Shown: positions 9,237-19,098 of the stretch, piece after piece
How the letters are laid out: each line of letters begins with the position of its first letter
How positions within the stretch are numbered: position 1 is the first letter of the stretch
Origin: Chara braunii
Lineage: Eukaryota; Streptophyta; Charophyceae; Charales; Characeae
NCBI GenBank assembly: GCA_003427395.1
Contig: BFEA01000356.1
Coordinates: forward strand, 72,192 to 96,551
Direction of reading: 5' to 3'
DNA: 24,360 bases
Notes under the pieces: model-generated
The model's input: only the letters and a program-made list of their open reading frames with translations
What the model was told of the DNA's origin: nothing
Database searches by the model: none
Position numbers and translations under genes: made by a program

Positions 9237-10159
9237 TGCGAGGCCACTGCGTCTATGAGCCCATTCGGCCCCTTTTTGATAGCCTGTCGGCCGCCCTAAG
9301 TGAAGGCTGGCTCGACGAGGCCCCTCAGGGCCTTATTTCGGCCTCTGCGCAACTATGGAAATTCAGGCAGTTGCACAACGCCAGTTGGTTGAGAGAATCC
9401 AGGCCCTGAGCCGCCTGTGTGAATGTATGGAAAGCAGGACCTGGGCTGGATACGGGTACTGGGCCAAACACATGCGAAAGGCAGTTAGGCGCATGCAACC
9501 GTATCAGGCCCCAGGTCTGTTCTCGATCGTGCTGGGCCTAAGGCTACCAGGGCCTACTGGAAGCTTCCTGGGACTAGACGCAGGCAGGCCACTTCGATAT
9601 AGCAAAGGGTCTGCCTCCTCATTCGGCATTCGGGTGCTGGCTGCATGTTGCGCAAGCGCTGCTGCGCTATTTTGCTGGCTGGCGCCCACGCGCTCACGGG
9701 CGAGCAGGGAAGGAGCAGGCAGCCATAGCCGAGCTGCGCTGCTGTAAGCTGGGTGTGGGGCAGGGTGGTCCTTGGGTGCTAGTGGCATTTGTGTGTTGGG
9801 GAACGAGGTTGTGGGTAAGGCGAGAGACATACCTGGTGCTGGAAGCGTGCGACATTGGTTGCTGTATGCTCGTACTTCGGGAGAGCTGTTGTCGTCAACT
9901 TCGGCATTGTAGTATAGGCTAGATAGGATCTGCCACATGTAGTCTGGGCGCCGAGCGCCCGATAGGATATCAACTCTGGTTCTTCGTTGATGATGATGAT
10001 GGGTCTATTTCAGCATTGTCAATTACGAACTCTTGGTGTGTTCTTATTTGGTGAAACTCGTGATGCAATTCTGCTGTTGGTTCGAGGTCACGACTATCTG
10101 GACTCATATGTATGATGCTGTTTGATTGCTGAAGTTCGCTATTGCTCATCTTCCTTGCA
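9237..10159 (+). repeat. 3' LTR of element A
   Basis: This 923-bp direct copy of 1323-2245 has no gaps. It begins TGCGAGG after the PPT and ends CTTCCTTGCA before the CTTT target duplication. The densest cluster of differences is near 9438-9458 (5' copy 1524-1544). The long sense and antisense open frames of the 5' copy are kept here as well. Confidence 0.94.
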
Positions 10160-10163
10160 CTTT
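10160..10163. repeat. Target-site duplication of element A (right copy)
   Basis: CTTT follows the closing CA of the 3' LTR and matches 1319-1322. Confidence 0.75.
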
Positions 10164-10720
10164 GTTTTTTTTGTTAAATTTCATTTAGATTTTTTTTTTT
10201 CTTAAGATTTTTTTTCTTTTTTTCTTTTTGCCTAGCGTTTTGGTTAAGCACCCGTTCGTTTGAACGAACGGGGCAAAGAAAGGAAGAAAAAAAAAAAAAC
10301 TAAACTTAAAACTAACGTGAAGCGCCAGCTGGCGCGATGTGAAGTGACTGGTGCGTTTTTAGCCCCATTGCACTAGACAGTCACCTGTGAAAACGGGGTA
10401 CTTCAGTCCCCAGTGGATGCGACAGTGCCTGTGAAAACGGGCGACCGTTCTACAAACGAGGTAAGTTGTCCTTGTTTTTTTGTTAGATTTTGTTTAGATT
10501 TTTTTTTTTAAAGATTTTTTTCTGGTTTTTCTTTTTGTCTAGCGTTTTGGTTAAGCACCCGTTCGTTTGAACGAACGGGACAAAAAAAGGGGGAAAAAAA
10601 AAATGGGGCGTTTTAAGCCCCAGTGCACTAGACAGTCAGTCGCCCGTGAAAACGAGCGACCGTTTTTCTGCAGTAAGGTACGTATTTTCTTTTTCTTTTG
10701 TTATTTTCCATGGCTACGAT
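10160..10720. repeat. ~310-bp tandem array with T-rich tracts and palindromes
   Basis: The block beginning CTAGCGTTTTGGTTAAGCAC occurs at 10232 and 10539, a spacing of 307 bp. The block TGAAAACGGGCGACCG occurs at about 1281 and 10432, which is about 312 bp apart once element A is removed; a third, degenerate unit follows at about 10600-10690. Each unit has T-rich tracts, the inverted repeat CCCGTTCGTT-TG-AACGAACGGG (10251-10272 and 10558-10579), an A-rich tract and a GCGCCAGCTGGCGC palindrome (10322-10335). AACGG-GCGA-CCGTT recurs at 10436-10449. No coding frame is shared between units. Confidence 0.8.
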
Positions 10721-12364
10721 CCGGACGTCACCGGAACTTGATCACACACACAAAAAAAAAGAAATCAATTGGACATAGACTTTTTTTTTTTTTTTTTTTT
10801 TCGAGGTTACCCATTCTTTCCCGAATGACCCTCTCTGTCTATGCCTGTCCGTCTGAATGATTTTCTCTCCTGTGATCTCCTTTTTCGTCTAAGTTACCCT
10901 TGACGTTAGGAAACAAGGGACTATTTTGTCTGCCGTGGTAGACGTCTTTCCCTTTCCTAGGAGGCATCTGAGGCGAGGGTTCGTCGCCTTAGGGGTCGAC
11001 CCTGCTATCGACTCGGAATGGACCGCTTATGCGGGGGGATACCATGCTGTTGTGGTGGAGCCAGGCTGACTTTTGAGATCCGAGGTTCGCTCGGGCGAGG
11101 ACGAGGGGTATCTCAGACCACCTCCTAGGGAAAGGACATGCGCCTACTCATGAAAAGCCTTAAGAACTGCCATACCATACCCCTCTAGTGGCCGTTTTAG
11201 GGGTTACTCGTGCATGGAGAACTAAGCCATAAGAAGCTCGATTCATGGTTACTAGTTCGAACAGAGCCCGGCTTGACACTCTTGTCATAGTTGGCCTCGC
11301 CACAAGAAGCGAGGACCAATAGGGTCGATATGGCGAGCAAGGCTTGGATAGCTAGAGTCGGGAACGACCCTTCCCAACAGGGTCAATGAGGGTCAGGAGA
11401 ACAAGGCAACCAACAAAATTTGAGCGCGGGTCCTTGTCCTTAATGGGGCATCCAGTGTTCGGTTGTTCAAGTCGATCGTTGACTTAAATAGTGGTAGTCG
11501 GATTACTTGCAGATAGCATACACACCGAAGTTAGAGTGAAAATGTAGTCATCACTAGAGCGATAGCATCTTAACTTCGCTTCGAAGTTGGGATGTCAGCA
11601 TTTCTTTGCTAGCGGTCAGTATGGGGTGGAATGAAAGAACTTGGCAACGCACCTCATCAAGCCGAAAAGTCGTGTCAGCCAGCCATTTGGCAGGTAGAGT
11701 AGACATGATTCGATCAGACGATATTCAAGCGTCGCTATGCATGTTAATCATGCTTTTATCCTTTTGGTGACAAGTGTTATTTGAAGTCGAGTCAACTCAT
11801 CATGGCTCGTCGTTGAATGACAAGCCAAGTCAACCTTTGTCGATTTGATATGAACGAGTGGTAGGCATGATTGCAATATGTACGTATGGATTTCAGAAAA
11901 TAAGTCAACTTACGTTGATCTGAGTCTTCTTTTGAAAGTGTTTTGTCTGATCAACTCCAGATTGTCTTTGAAAGAAGGGACTACTATCGCTCAAAGTTTT
12001 TCTTACGCTTAGGTTATCACGTCCTAGTCGACCGACATCGATCCGATTCCTGGGATATCAGTGCCCTAGGGACGAACGACGATCGGGTTCGCTTTGGCAT
12101 TCAATTATGCGTACCTATGCTATAGCGAACGAGCAAACGCCCTCGGTCGGCCAACCTCTGGAATTGCATCATAAAAGCCTTTGCACGTGGGCCGGATGCT
12201 TGGCAGGGATACGCCCCTAAGGGTGGTGACAGCCCCTTAGGGAAGGTAAGTTGTGGCCCGCGAGAACCTATCCTGTCGTAGCGGACCGCGGGATGTACAG
12301 TTGGCGCACTCGGTCGGAGCGACGAAGGGTCGACGCGGGTTACCGTGTTGTCCCCAAGTTGTCT
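10721..12364. other. No gene found; hairpin-rich unassigned sequence
   Basis: No protein family, tRNA or rRNA is recognisable in this 1.6 kb. A long T run sits near 10780-10801. Short perfect or near-perfect inverted repeats occur: CTGAGGCGA with TCGCCTTAG (10968-10992, one wobble), the palindrome GGGTCGACCC (10993-11002), AACTTCG-CTT-CGAAGTT (11572-11588) and CCCTAAGGG with CCCTTAGGG (12215-12242). It lies downstream of the element C gag, where pol would be expected, but no Pol motif was found. Confidence 0.5.
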
Positions 12365-14033
12365 CTAAAAAGTTGAAAGCCCAAGTTTCTCCTGCGTGAC
12401 GCGGCCGGGAGGGCCCTCGCTCACGTGGGGGCCGATGTGCTCGACACTGCGACCTCCTCTTCCTCTACCACAACCTCGGCCTCCTTGTCGCCCTCCCCCG
12501 CGGGCGGCAACAGTCGCATAGTCCCCTCCCTGGGCTAAGTGACTGTTGCTATCTTCATCTAATCCATAGTCTATTTAGTCATAGGTTAGTGACTCGACAC
12601 CTCCTTCCTCAAAGGTGACGAGTAAGTTATCTTTCCCTGCTATATTACCGGAGATCATTCGATCTCTCCACTTCTTTCCCGCCTGTAGGTCCTTCCAATA
12701 ATGGCAATATTGTGCCTCCTGCAGGAAGCCAGCACGATCCACAACGATCTTGCTGAACTTCTCGGAGGTCATTCCCTCTTCCTTCGTGCGGGGGATATAA
12801 CTGAGTTTTTATGGGATCTGGGAGCGCCCTAGCAGAGTTATTTGGAAGCTGCTGAGGTGTAAGTCCGTGGTCCGGACATTGTAGTAACTCGTCCATGGTG
12901 GCCTTGAGTGTTGACGCACTTTTCCACTTGCGGTCACGAATGTTGAGGATCATGGACTCTGTCCTATGGGAAGGTTGTTGTCCTCAAACCTTTCTCTCAG
13001 GGCCTTGAAGAAATCTTCTATGCGCATATGTTGCAAATACTGAACCATGGCCCTACAGTCGCCCTCTTTCCTTAGAGAGATGACGGAACTAATTGCATCA
13101 CCTGACAGACACGAACTCGCCATGAGCACAGGGTCCATATGGTATTTTCTGCGCATACAGGTAGGTGTCTATTGCTGCTTCCCAGAGGAAAATACTTTCT
13201 TTCTTCTTCCCCGTAAATATCCAGGGTATCTTCACCTTCATCTTTGCCTGGACTCCTCCGCATCTTGGTTTCCCTTCTTCTCGGGACCTTTTCCTTTCTT
13301 GTCTCCATCATCACCATCATCTCCTCCATCTCCTCCCCCGCCTGCCATCCCCAAATGTCTAGCTACGGGAAGGTTAGTCAGCTTCTTGACAAGGGCTTCG
13401 TCTAACTGCTTTACGTACCCAAGGATATGGTCATCTATTTGATGGGAGGCTGCACTCAAGAAGTTATTCCAGGTTCCCTCAAACTCTCCCTGATGGAATT
13501 CCAGTTTACTGACGGATCAGTGAAGGGCAGCGAGTTCCTCGTTAGTATGGAGGAGGGTGTCAGTCAAGAGGGCTAATCGTTCCTCTGTGACAATTTGCTT
13601 ACCCTTCTACTCCTTCAGTAGCACTTGCAACCGCTCCCCCTCCTCCTCCATCTTTTTTTTCATTATATTATCGCCTTCTCATAGCCACCAACTTATTATT
13701 GAGCTTAGCTCTCTTCTCTTCCAGCAGCACATCTTTTTATTCCTGGTCTGCTGCCCATGCCAACTTAGCCACAAAAGTTTCTTTCTCCTCCTCGCTCTCT
13801 TCCAGCATCTCTGTCTGATACCCAAACTGTCCTATCCAGTCCATCGCCTCCATCTGCAACAGTCGGATTGCCCCAGCATGGCTGCTTTCAGCCTTCTCTT
13901 CTGCGTGTTGGGGTCTCCTTCTTTCCAACCTCTCACCTTCTCCCTCTTCTTCTTCTTCTTCTTCTTCGTCGTCGTCGTCGTCGTCGTCGCCTAGCAACTT
14001 CTTTGGGAACGTACCGATCACCAAGACAATTCA
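12365..14033 (-). pseudogene. gag: gag-like gene of element C (multiple frameshifts and stops)
   Basis: The pieces follow in order on the minus strand. From about 14030 to 13737 is an acidic block (seven Asp then eight Glu) leading into a charged helix, closed by a stop. 13736-13500 is coiled-coil-like sequence in shifting frames. 13459-13238 (HILGYVKQLDEALVKKL, then a Gly/Asp/Lys linker) is followed by a capsid-like region at about 13265-12800 (KVKIPWIFTGKK, LMASSCLSGDA, MILNIRDRKWKSAS) with frame changes near 13145, 12950 and 12795. 12772-12365 holds KIVVDRAGFLQEAQYCHYW and then, past an in-frame TAA at 12577-12575, an Arg/Gly-rich tail. The L-x-G-D-A block followed by a Phe/Leu-rich helix is the usual Retrotrans_gag layout. 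No ATG opens the first frame, so the true start is lost or shifted. Confidence 0.65.
13930..13992. repeat. CTT and CGT trinucleotide tracts
   Basis: About eight TTC/CTT units adjoin seven TCG/CGT units. On the minus strand they encode the Glu and Asp runs at the N-terminus of the element C Gag-like protein. Confidence 0.85.
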
Positions 14034-14267
14034 GCAAGCAATACAGGCTTGGGGGGGGGATGCACTTCACTTCAGTGAACGTTCCGTTGATGAAGCTCCA
14101 CGTTCTCTCCAACGCTCCAACACAGCAGCAGATATGTAATCACCACTCAACAAGCTACTTATTCTTCAGCCTACCCTCCCCCCTTCGTCAAACTTCTCCC
14201 CACTCACTTCTCTCTCTCGCCGGCCTTAATCAGTGCCAACGATATCCAGTGGATGAAGCAAGCTTTT

Positions 14268-14279
14268 GCTCAGATACCA
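14268..14279 (-). other. Primer binding site of element C
   Basis: On the minus strand TGGTATCTGAGC differs at one position from the initiator-Met tRNA complement. It follows TTGCA plus three bases, the same spacing as in element A (TTGCA-ATT-TGG against TTGCA-AAC-TGG). Confidence 0.78.
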
Positions 14280-14282
14280 GTT

Positions 14283-15350
14283 TGCAATGAACCTCCCAGT
14301 TCACCACCAATGAGCGCACACAAATCACACACCATGCATGAGTGAGTTCACACGAAGTTCACACGAAGCTCACATTGGAGCCCAGAGAGACGAAGACCAG
14401 GTAGCCCAACTTTAGAATTCCAACAAATTACAAATTATCATATGAGCAATTAAGAGTTTCAACCACAAGCGCTCAACAACGCAAACCTAAGTAACCAATA
14501 TCTCCACTCGGGTAAGTATCTCTCTCAACGCACTTCTCTCTTCTCTCTCGGTCTTCTCTCTGTCTATTACCTCTCTATGTCTTCTCTCCCTACGTGCATG
14601 CACTCACACATCTTCCACTACTCAAGGACAAACTCTGAATACACCCACTACTAACTCTACTAAACCCTATGAAGTCTACCACTAACCACTAACCACTAAG
14701 CACTGGCACAACTATGGCTGCCTTTCCTCTGCCAGCGCCGGGCAGCTATGGCTGCCCTCTCTCTCTTCGACACCTAGCGAAACTCCCTGGCTCAGCGCTT
14801 TGCCCCTCACAATAGCGCACACTTGCACCAGCACTTCCACACTTCATGCGAATGAGCAATCTGCCGAATTAGGAGGCTGGCCAGTCCTTATATGGTCTTA
14901 AACCGAGCTTCAACTCGTGCCAGCGTCTGCTTCTTGGGGCTTGACTTGGTTCCGGTACCACATCCCCACGGCCTGTTTGCTTTCGAATGTCAGGGCCTGG
15001 TACCTTTCCCGAATTTTCATTGGTGTGTTGCTGCTTGGGACTTTTCGATTGTGGCACATGGTTTTTGACTGTGGTTTGTGACTCCTGCCTTTGGGACACG
15101 ACTCTTGCCTACGGAAGTGTACTTTGCCCGTGGGATGTGACTTTTTATCAGGTGCTTGTTGGACTTGACCCCTAAGGTACCCGACTGTGACTCCTGTGAG
15201 ACTGACCGACTTGGTCTTTCTTGGCCCACGCCTCTGGCCCTGAGATTCGGATTTCGGGTCTGAACCGTGGAAGGCCTTTCAGATACAAAAGAGTGCACCA
15301 CCTAAGGAACAAAGCTTTTTCAAGTAAAGTCGTACAGATTTTTCTTTCCC
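14283..15350 (-). repeat. Putative 5' LTR of element C
   Basis: The 3' end of this LTR is set at 14283 by TGCA three bases before the PBS. The 5' end is uncertain; one candidate TG lies near 15353. The interior has no open frame of note, small direct repeats (GTTCACACGAA twice at about 14346-14367) and a TATA-like box at 14886-14895. Without a second LTR the extent is a guess. Confidence 0.5.
14886..14895 (-). promoter_or_regulatory. TATA/CArG-like box in the element C LTR
   Basis: On the minus strand CCATATAAGG contains TATAA and is also a perfect CC(A/T)6GG CArG box. It lies about 600 nt upstream of the LTR end, plausible for a U3 promoter. This rests on motif and position only. Confidence 0.45.
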
Positions 15351-16047
15351 TACAGTTAGGCATGACAAATAGCCTCAAATAGGTGTCTGGAACGTCAGTC
15401 TTGACCTTTAGGTAGCGATATTGCTCTCTTACTAGTTTTTAGTTTTTTTTTCCCCATCCCACAACAAATGCAAGGAATATGAGTGAGAGTGATAGACAGA
15501 AAATCAAGTTGCAAAATCACGAAGTAGTCCAGATAATAATGTACCAAGCAGAGAGCACAACGTACCAAGATTCCATCCAAATAAGAGCAATACAATGAAC
15601 TCGAGTGCCAATGCTGACGCTTTCTGGTCACACCAACACTGTATCCAATGTCGCTCCTATTGTTTGGTGCCTAGCACCCAGCCTACTCCACTTAGCCTAT
15701 CTATCCTACCTATGTTCATGCGATTGGATCACATCGAAGTCGAAGACTAATGTGCGTGACGTCAACACCAATGCCGACCACCAACATACACCAGGTATGT
15801 TCTCTCTCCTCCCCTCGTCACCCCTCGACTCCCCACTTCATGCGCCTCCTACCCGAAGACCACCATCGACATCACCTGCCTGCACCCCTGCAGCCTAGCT
15901 ATGGCTGTTGTGCGCCTGCAGCCTCAGCAGCGCCCCTCACCTCAGCACCCGTGCGCGCATCCGACGGCCCATGCAGACACTACCGCAGCAAGGCAGCAGC
16001 GTGTCCACATTGCCTGCCAAGGCCCGAATGCCTCCCCAGGGGGCTCA

Positions 16048-16068
16048 CACTTTCCTATATGGAAAGTG
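16048..16068. promoter_or_regulatory. Palindromic TATA-like block in the element B LTR
   Basis: CACTTTCC-TATAT-GGAAAGTG is an 8-bp perfect stem around TATAT, lying where the A LTR has ACTTCGATATAGCAAAG. It may be the U3 TATA region; this is inferred from position only. Confidence 0.4.
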
Positions 16069-16221
16069 CCCGCTGCTGGCTGACCTGACCAGGCGTGCGC
16101 GGGGGCCAAGAGCTTGCCTCTGGCCCCAAGTGTCTGCATCCAGGCCCAGTTCCACATACTGGCCTGGGCCTCGTGGAGTTAGGCCTGTCCAGGCAGCCAC
16201 CCAACGTCCAAGTGTTTGCAG

Positions 16222-16910
16222 CATTCTCATTGGCTCGCGGCACGTGTGACGACAATGCTGCTTCCTCATTGGCCCATAACCAGTCTGTGATGTGTCGGCC
16301 TCACACATCGTGTGCCCAGGGCGCAACCACCTGAACCCTGGGCTCAACTGTACAGCGCAGCCCTTTTGCTTCTGGAAGAGCTTGGAGGCTCACGTTGCTC
16401 TGTAACCAACTGGCCTGCTGGAACTGCCCGAGTACCCACATATGGCAAAATGTTGAAAACAGGCCTCACGTGGATATTCAGGCCCGCAGCCCAGAACACT
16501 TGTATGTCTGATACCAGTGCCCACATATGGAAAAATGTCGAAAACAGGCCTCACATGGATATTCAGGCCCGCAGTCGAGAACACTTCTCATTGGCTCGTG
16601 GCACATGTGTGACGACAATGCTGCTTCCTCGTTGGTCCATAACCAGTCCATGATGTGTCGGCCTCACACAACGTGTGCCCAGGGCGCAACCACCTGAACC
16701 CTGGGCTCAACTGCACAGCGCAGCCCTTTTGCTTCTGGTAGAGCTCAGAGGCTCATGTTGCTCTGTAACCAATTGGCATGCTGCAACTGTGCAAGCACCC
16801 ACATATGGAAAAATGTTGAAAACAAGCCTCGCGTGGATATTCAGGCCCGCCTTCACTTAGGGCAGGCACGGGCGTGCTAGGGTCTGCAGCCTAGAACACT
16901 TGTATGTATG
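16222..16910. repeat. ~361-bp tandem duplication in the element B LTR
   Basis: The block starting TTCTCATTGGCTCG at 16225 recurs at 16586 and continues through CCCAGGGCGCAACCACCTGAACC and CCACATATGG. A smaller motif (CCACATATGG..AAATGT.GAAAACA..CCTC.C.TGGATATTCAGGCCCGC) occurs three times, near 16436, 16521 and 16799. In the last copy about 36 extra bases follow GGCCCGC, including the CTTCACTTAGGG that matches the A LTR. Confidence 0.88.
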
Positions 16911-16941
16911 ATAAGGGCCCCACGAGGGCTCATTCCACGCG

Positions 16942-16954
16942 TTCCATCATCCTT
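16942..16954 (-). other. Polypurine tract of element B (degenerate)
   Basis: On the minus strand AAGGATGATGGAA corresponds to AAGGAGGAGGGAA in element A at the same place before the LTR. Two G-to-T changes interrupt the purine run. Confidence 0.75.
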
Positions 16955-17007
16955 AGCTTCGGAAGTCCGCTGAGATGCTTCTATGCAGGTGCCTTCCCCT
17001 TCAGTCT

Positions 17008-18420
17008 TCACACGTAATCTGCCACAATTTGAGAAGTTGTCTTGACAAGCTCCTCTTTTGTGAACCAACAATCTTCTTTTGGATCTCTATGATGCCTAAA
17101 CCTGACCCAGTACTCCCTCATAGGTTTGGGCGGTCTTCCCCTAGGCTTGGGAACAGGTAAGTCGCTATGTTCCAAGATGTCGTCGACATCCACATGGGCA
17201 TCCATGGTTGGGGGCAGCATTGACCTTCTTGATGGGAACAGATCTGTCTCAGAGAAAGGTGCAAGCTAAGCGTGAGATACCGGGTAAGAGCATGACCAGG
17301 GATTCTTATGACGTACGAGGGGCCATCTAGATCACTGCGCACGATGTCCAGGACTTCCCAAGGACCACAATACTGTGGCGTTAGCTTTCTAGAGATACCA
17401 AATTCCTCTCCCAGGTCACTAGCCTTTACCCAGACAGGTTCCCCTACCTGAAATGTGGATTGTCGCCTATGCTTGTTCTCAGAGGCAATCGTTGCCTCTT
17501 GCGGCTTTCTGATGTTCTCGACAGCCTGCTGCAACAATTTTTCATACTGGACACCAAATTCAATGGTTCCAGGAGATGCAGTCGGTCCGTTTTCAGGAAG
17601 AAGGAAGTTTAGTGCAGATGTAGACTTCCATCCCAAACGCAGCTGATTGGGACTGACGCCGATGTTGCTTTGTAGAGCGTTATTATACAGACTGGCAATG
17701 AGAGGCAGTTTCTCATCCCAGTCATCTCGGTTGGGCTTGATGTAGTCCGTCAGCAGATGCTGCCCCACACGGTTCAACTGTTCCGCTTGGCCGTTGGCTT
17801 CCGGATGATTCCCCAAAGTCATTTGAAGTTGATTGCCCATTTGTTCAACAACTTTCTTCCACATCTCACTTGTGAATCGGACAACTCTATCACTCACAAT
17901 GGTCTTAGTTAGTCCAAAATCACGCACCCAGTTATCCATAAATAACTTGATGACGTGCTCGGTCTTAGCTGTCTCCGGCATAGGTATTAGCGTACTTGGG
18001 AAACCTGTGTAATATGACGAAGATGTGCCTCTTGCCACTCTTGCTGGTCACGAGGGTATCCATGAAGTCCACGAAGACACTTTGTCCTGGACCAACAGGA
18101 ATGGGCAAGGGCTTGAGTAACCCAAGCGAAGCTTGAGTTCGCGGCTTGTCCTGCTGACAAACTTGACAAATCTGAAATTACTTCTTTGCATCGTCAAGCA
18201 TACTAGACCGCCAGAAATGCTGCACTAGATTAGCACTAGTCTTTTTGTAACCAAAGTGACCAGTCGCGCCATGACACTCAACTAAAAATAAACTACCGAG
18301 AATCTCACTAGATGGAACACAATCTTTTGAACCCTGCCTTTTCAAGAAAGAGTAATCTGTCCACCAACACAAACTCGTCAAATGTGGCCTTGTCTTGGGC
18401 CTAAAGTTTGTGTATGATGT
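17008..18420 (-). pseudogene. Integrase and chromodomain-like tail of element B
   Basis: The zinc domain (ECHGATGHFGYKKT, then CQVCQQDK) is broken by a stop at 18180-18178. The core starts with Asp at 18069 (VFVDFMDTL); after a frameshift the rest follows at 18038-17270 with Asp at 17891 (IVSDRVVRF) and Glu at 17783 (NGQAEQLNR), 35 residues apart as in element A. The C-terminal module (PVWVKASDLGE, PQYCGPWEVLDIV) shifts frame near 17270. The tail 17220-17008 reads VDVDDILEHSDLPVPKPRGR, then EYWVRFRHHRD and CWFTKEEL, and ends in TGA; similarity to A continues in another frame (EASQRTSEAKDDG) up to the PPT. This copy is intact at several positions where A has stops and so helps read A. Confidence 0.9.
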
Positions 18421-18423
18421 CCA

Positions 18424-19098
18424 TCATGGCGGATCTTCCTTGTAGGCATCCACCATTGATCGAGTTACATCGGCAGGTAAGCCAAATTCAGTTATCAGCG
18501 CACCTAGGTAGTCTACCCTACATGACAGCGCATCAACAACCTTGTTGTACTCTCTCTTCACGTAATCTAGCTTAAAGTCATATTGATCTATGACTTCAAT
18601 CCGGCATTTGAGTGCATCGGAGAGAACAGGCTGGGTCTTGATCCACTTAAGTGTCCAAAGATTGGTTCTCAAATAGAAGAACCTACCAAGCAGATAATGC
18701 CTCCAGTGGACAAGGGCTTTGTAGAGGGCGTAGAGTTCCCTTTCATAGGTGGACGACCAACTTCTTAGATGGCATTTTCTTGCTCATGTACTCGATCGGC
18801 ATCAACTTTTCCCTTCCTGTTTGGCCAGCACTACGCCAATGCCATATTGGCTTGCGTCAGTGGTCACAACGAATGGCCTTTCCGGATCGAGGACCATGAG
18901 AATCTCATGAAAGCAGCCTAACACGTGTCTGTCCGTTCTCATGGTGTGTCCAGGCGCGTTAGATCAGTCAAAGGGGAGACCACTGCACTATAACTCTTCA
19001 CAAAATTTTGGTAGTAGCCACACATCCCTAAGAATGATCTGATCTCAGTCACAGACTGGGGTCGTGGCCAGTCACAAATGCTGGCCACCTTCGCATCT
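18424..19098 (-). pseudogene. RT connection and RNase H remnant of element B
   Basis: This is the decayed counterpart of element A 6930-7640. The best-preserved piece is 18672-18424 (LKWIKTQPVLSDALK, YDFKLDYVKREYNKVVDALS, LITEFGLPADV), ending with an AYKED segment that A has lost. Upstream blocks such as YGIGVVL (near 18840) survive in other frames. Frame changes are too frequent for a product. Confidence 0.75.

Larger units (their letters stand above)
1323..10159 (+). mobile_element. Element A: Ty3/gypsy LTR retrotransposon, full-length but defective
   Basis: The element is 8.84 kb and has every structural part in order: 5' LTR, PBS, 1.2-kb leader, gag, protease, reverse transcriptase, RNase H, integrase, chromodomain-like tail, PPT and 3' LTR. 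The gene order PR-RT-RH-IN makes it Ty3/gypsy, and the tail suggests a chromovirus-like lineage. The two LTRs are the same length and about 95% identical by eye, so the insertion is not very recent. In-frame stops (3802, 4420, 4612, 6490, 8535, 9041), frameshifts (about 5920, 7640 and 8304) and a 71-bp duplication at 8571-8712 make it unable to encode intact Gag or Pol. Element B on the other strand is a relative and supplies sense codons at several of these stop positions. Confidence 0.95.
12365..15350 (-). mobile_element. Element C: 5' part of a second LTR-retrotransposon lineage
   Basis: Reading the minus strand, a candidate LTR (right of 14283) is followed by a PBS (14279-14268), about 240 nt of leader and a decayed gag that runs to 12365. 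The gag differs from those of A and B: acidic start, long charged helices and an Arg/Gly tail instead of a visible CCHC knuckle. No protease, RT or integrase follows, so the copy is truncated or its 3' part has decayed beyond recognition. The right limit is only approximate because no second LTR is present for comparison. Confidence 0.7.
15469..16941 (-). repeat. 3' LTR of element B (enlarged)
   Basis: The minus-strand start at 16941 aligns with the A LTR start just after the PPT (CGCGTGG for TGCGAGG, so the canonical TG has become CG). The end at 15469 aligns with the A LTR terminus (CATATTCCTTGCA for CATCTTCCTTGCA). Shared landmarks in between are CCCTAAGTGAAGGC, a CACTTTCCATATAGG-like block and CATACCTGGTG. 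It is 1473 bp against 923 bp in A, partly through the tandem duplication at 16222-16910. Confidence 0.8.

Noticed and set aside
10567-10860. 97-codon plus-strand open frame
   Set aside because: It is made of low-complexity Lys and Phe runs from A- and T-rich tracts in the tandem array, with no domain.
13557-13994. 145-codon plus-strand frame rich in Ser, Phe and Leu
   Set aside because: It is the antisense shadow of the acidic and coiled-coil part of the element C gag.
15750-16347. Several overlapping open frames of 60-113 codons on both strands
   Set aside because: They lie wholly inside the element B LTR, are rich in Pro, Ala and Arg from base composition, and none is conserved with LTR A.
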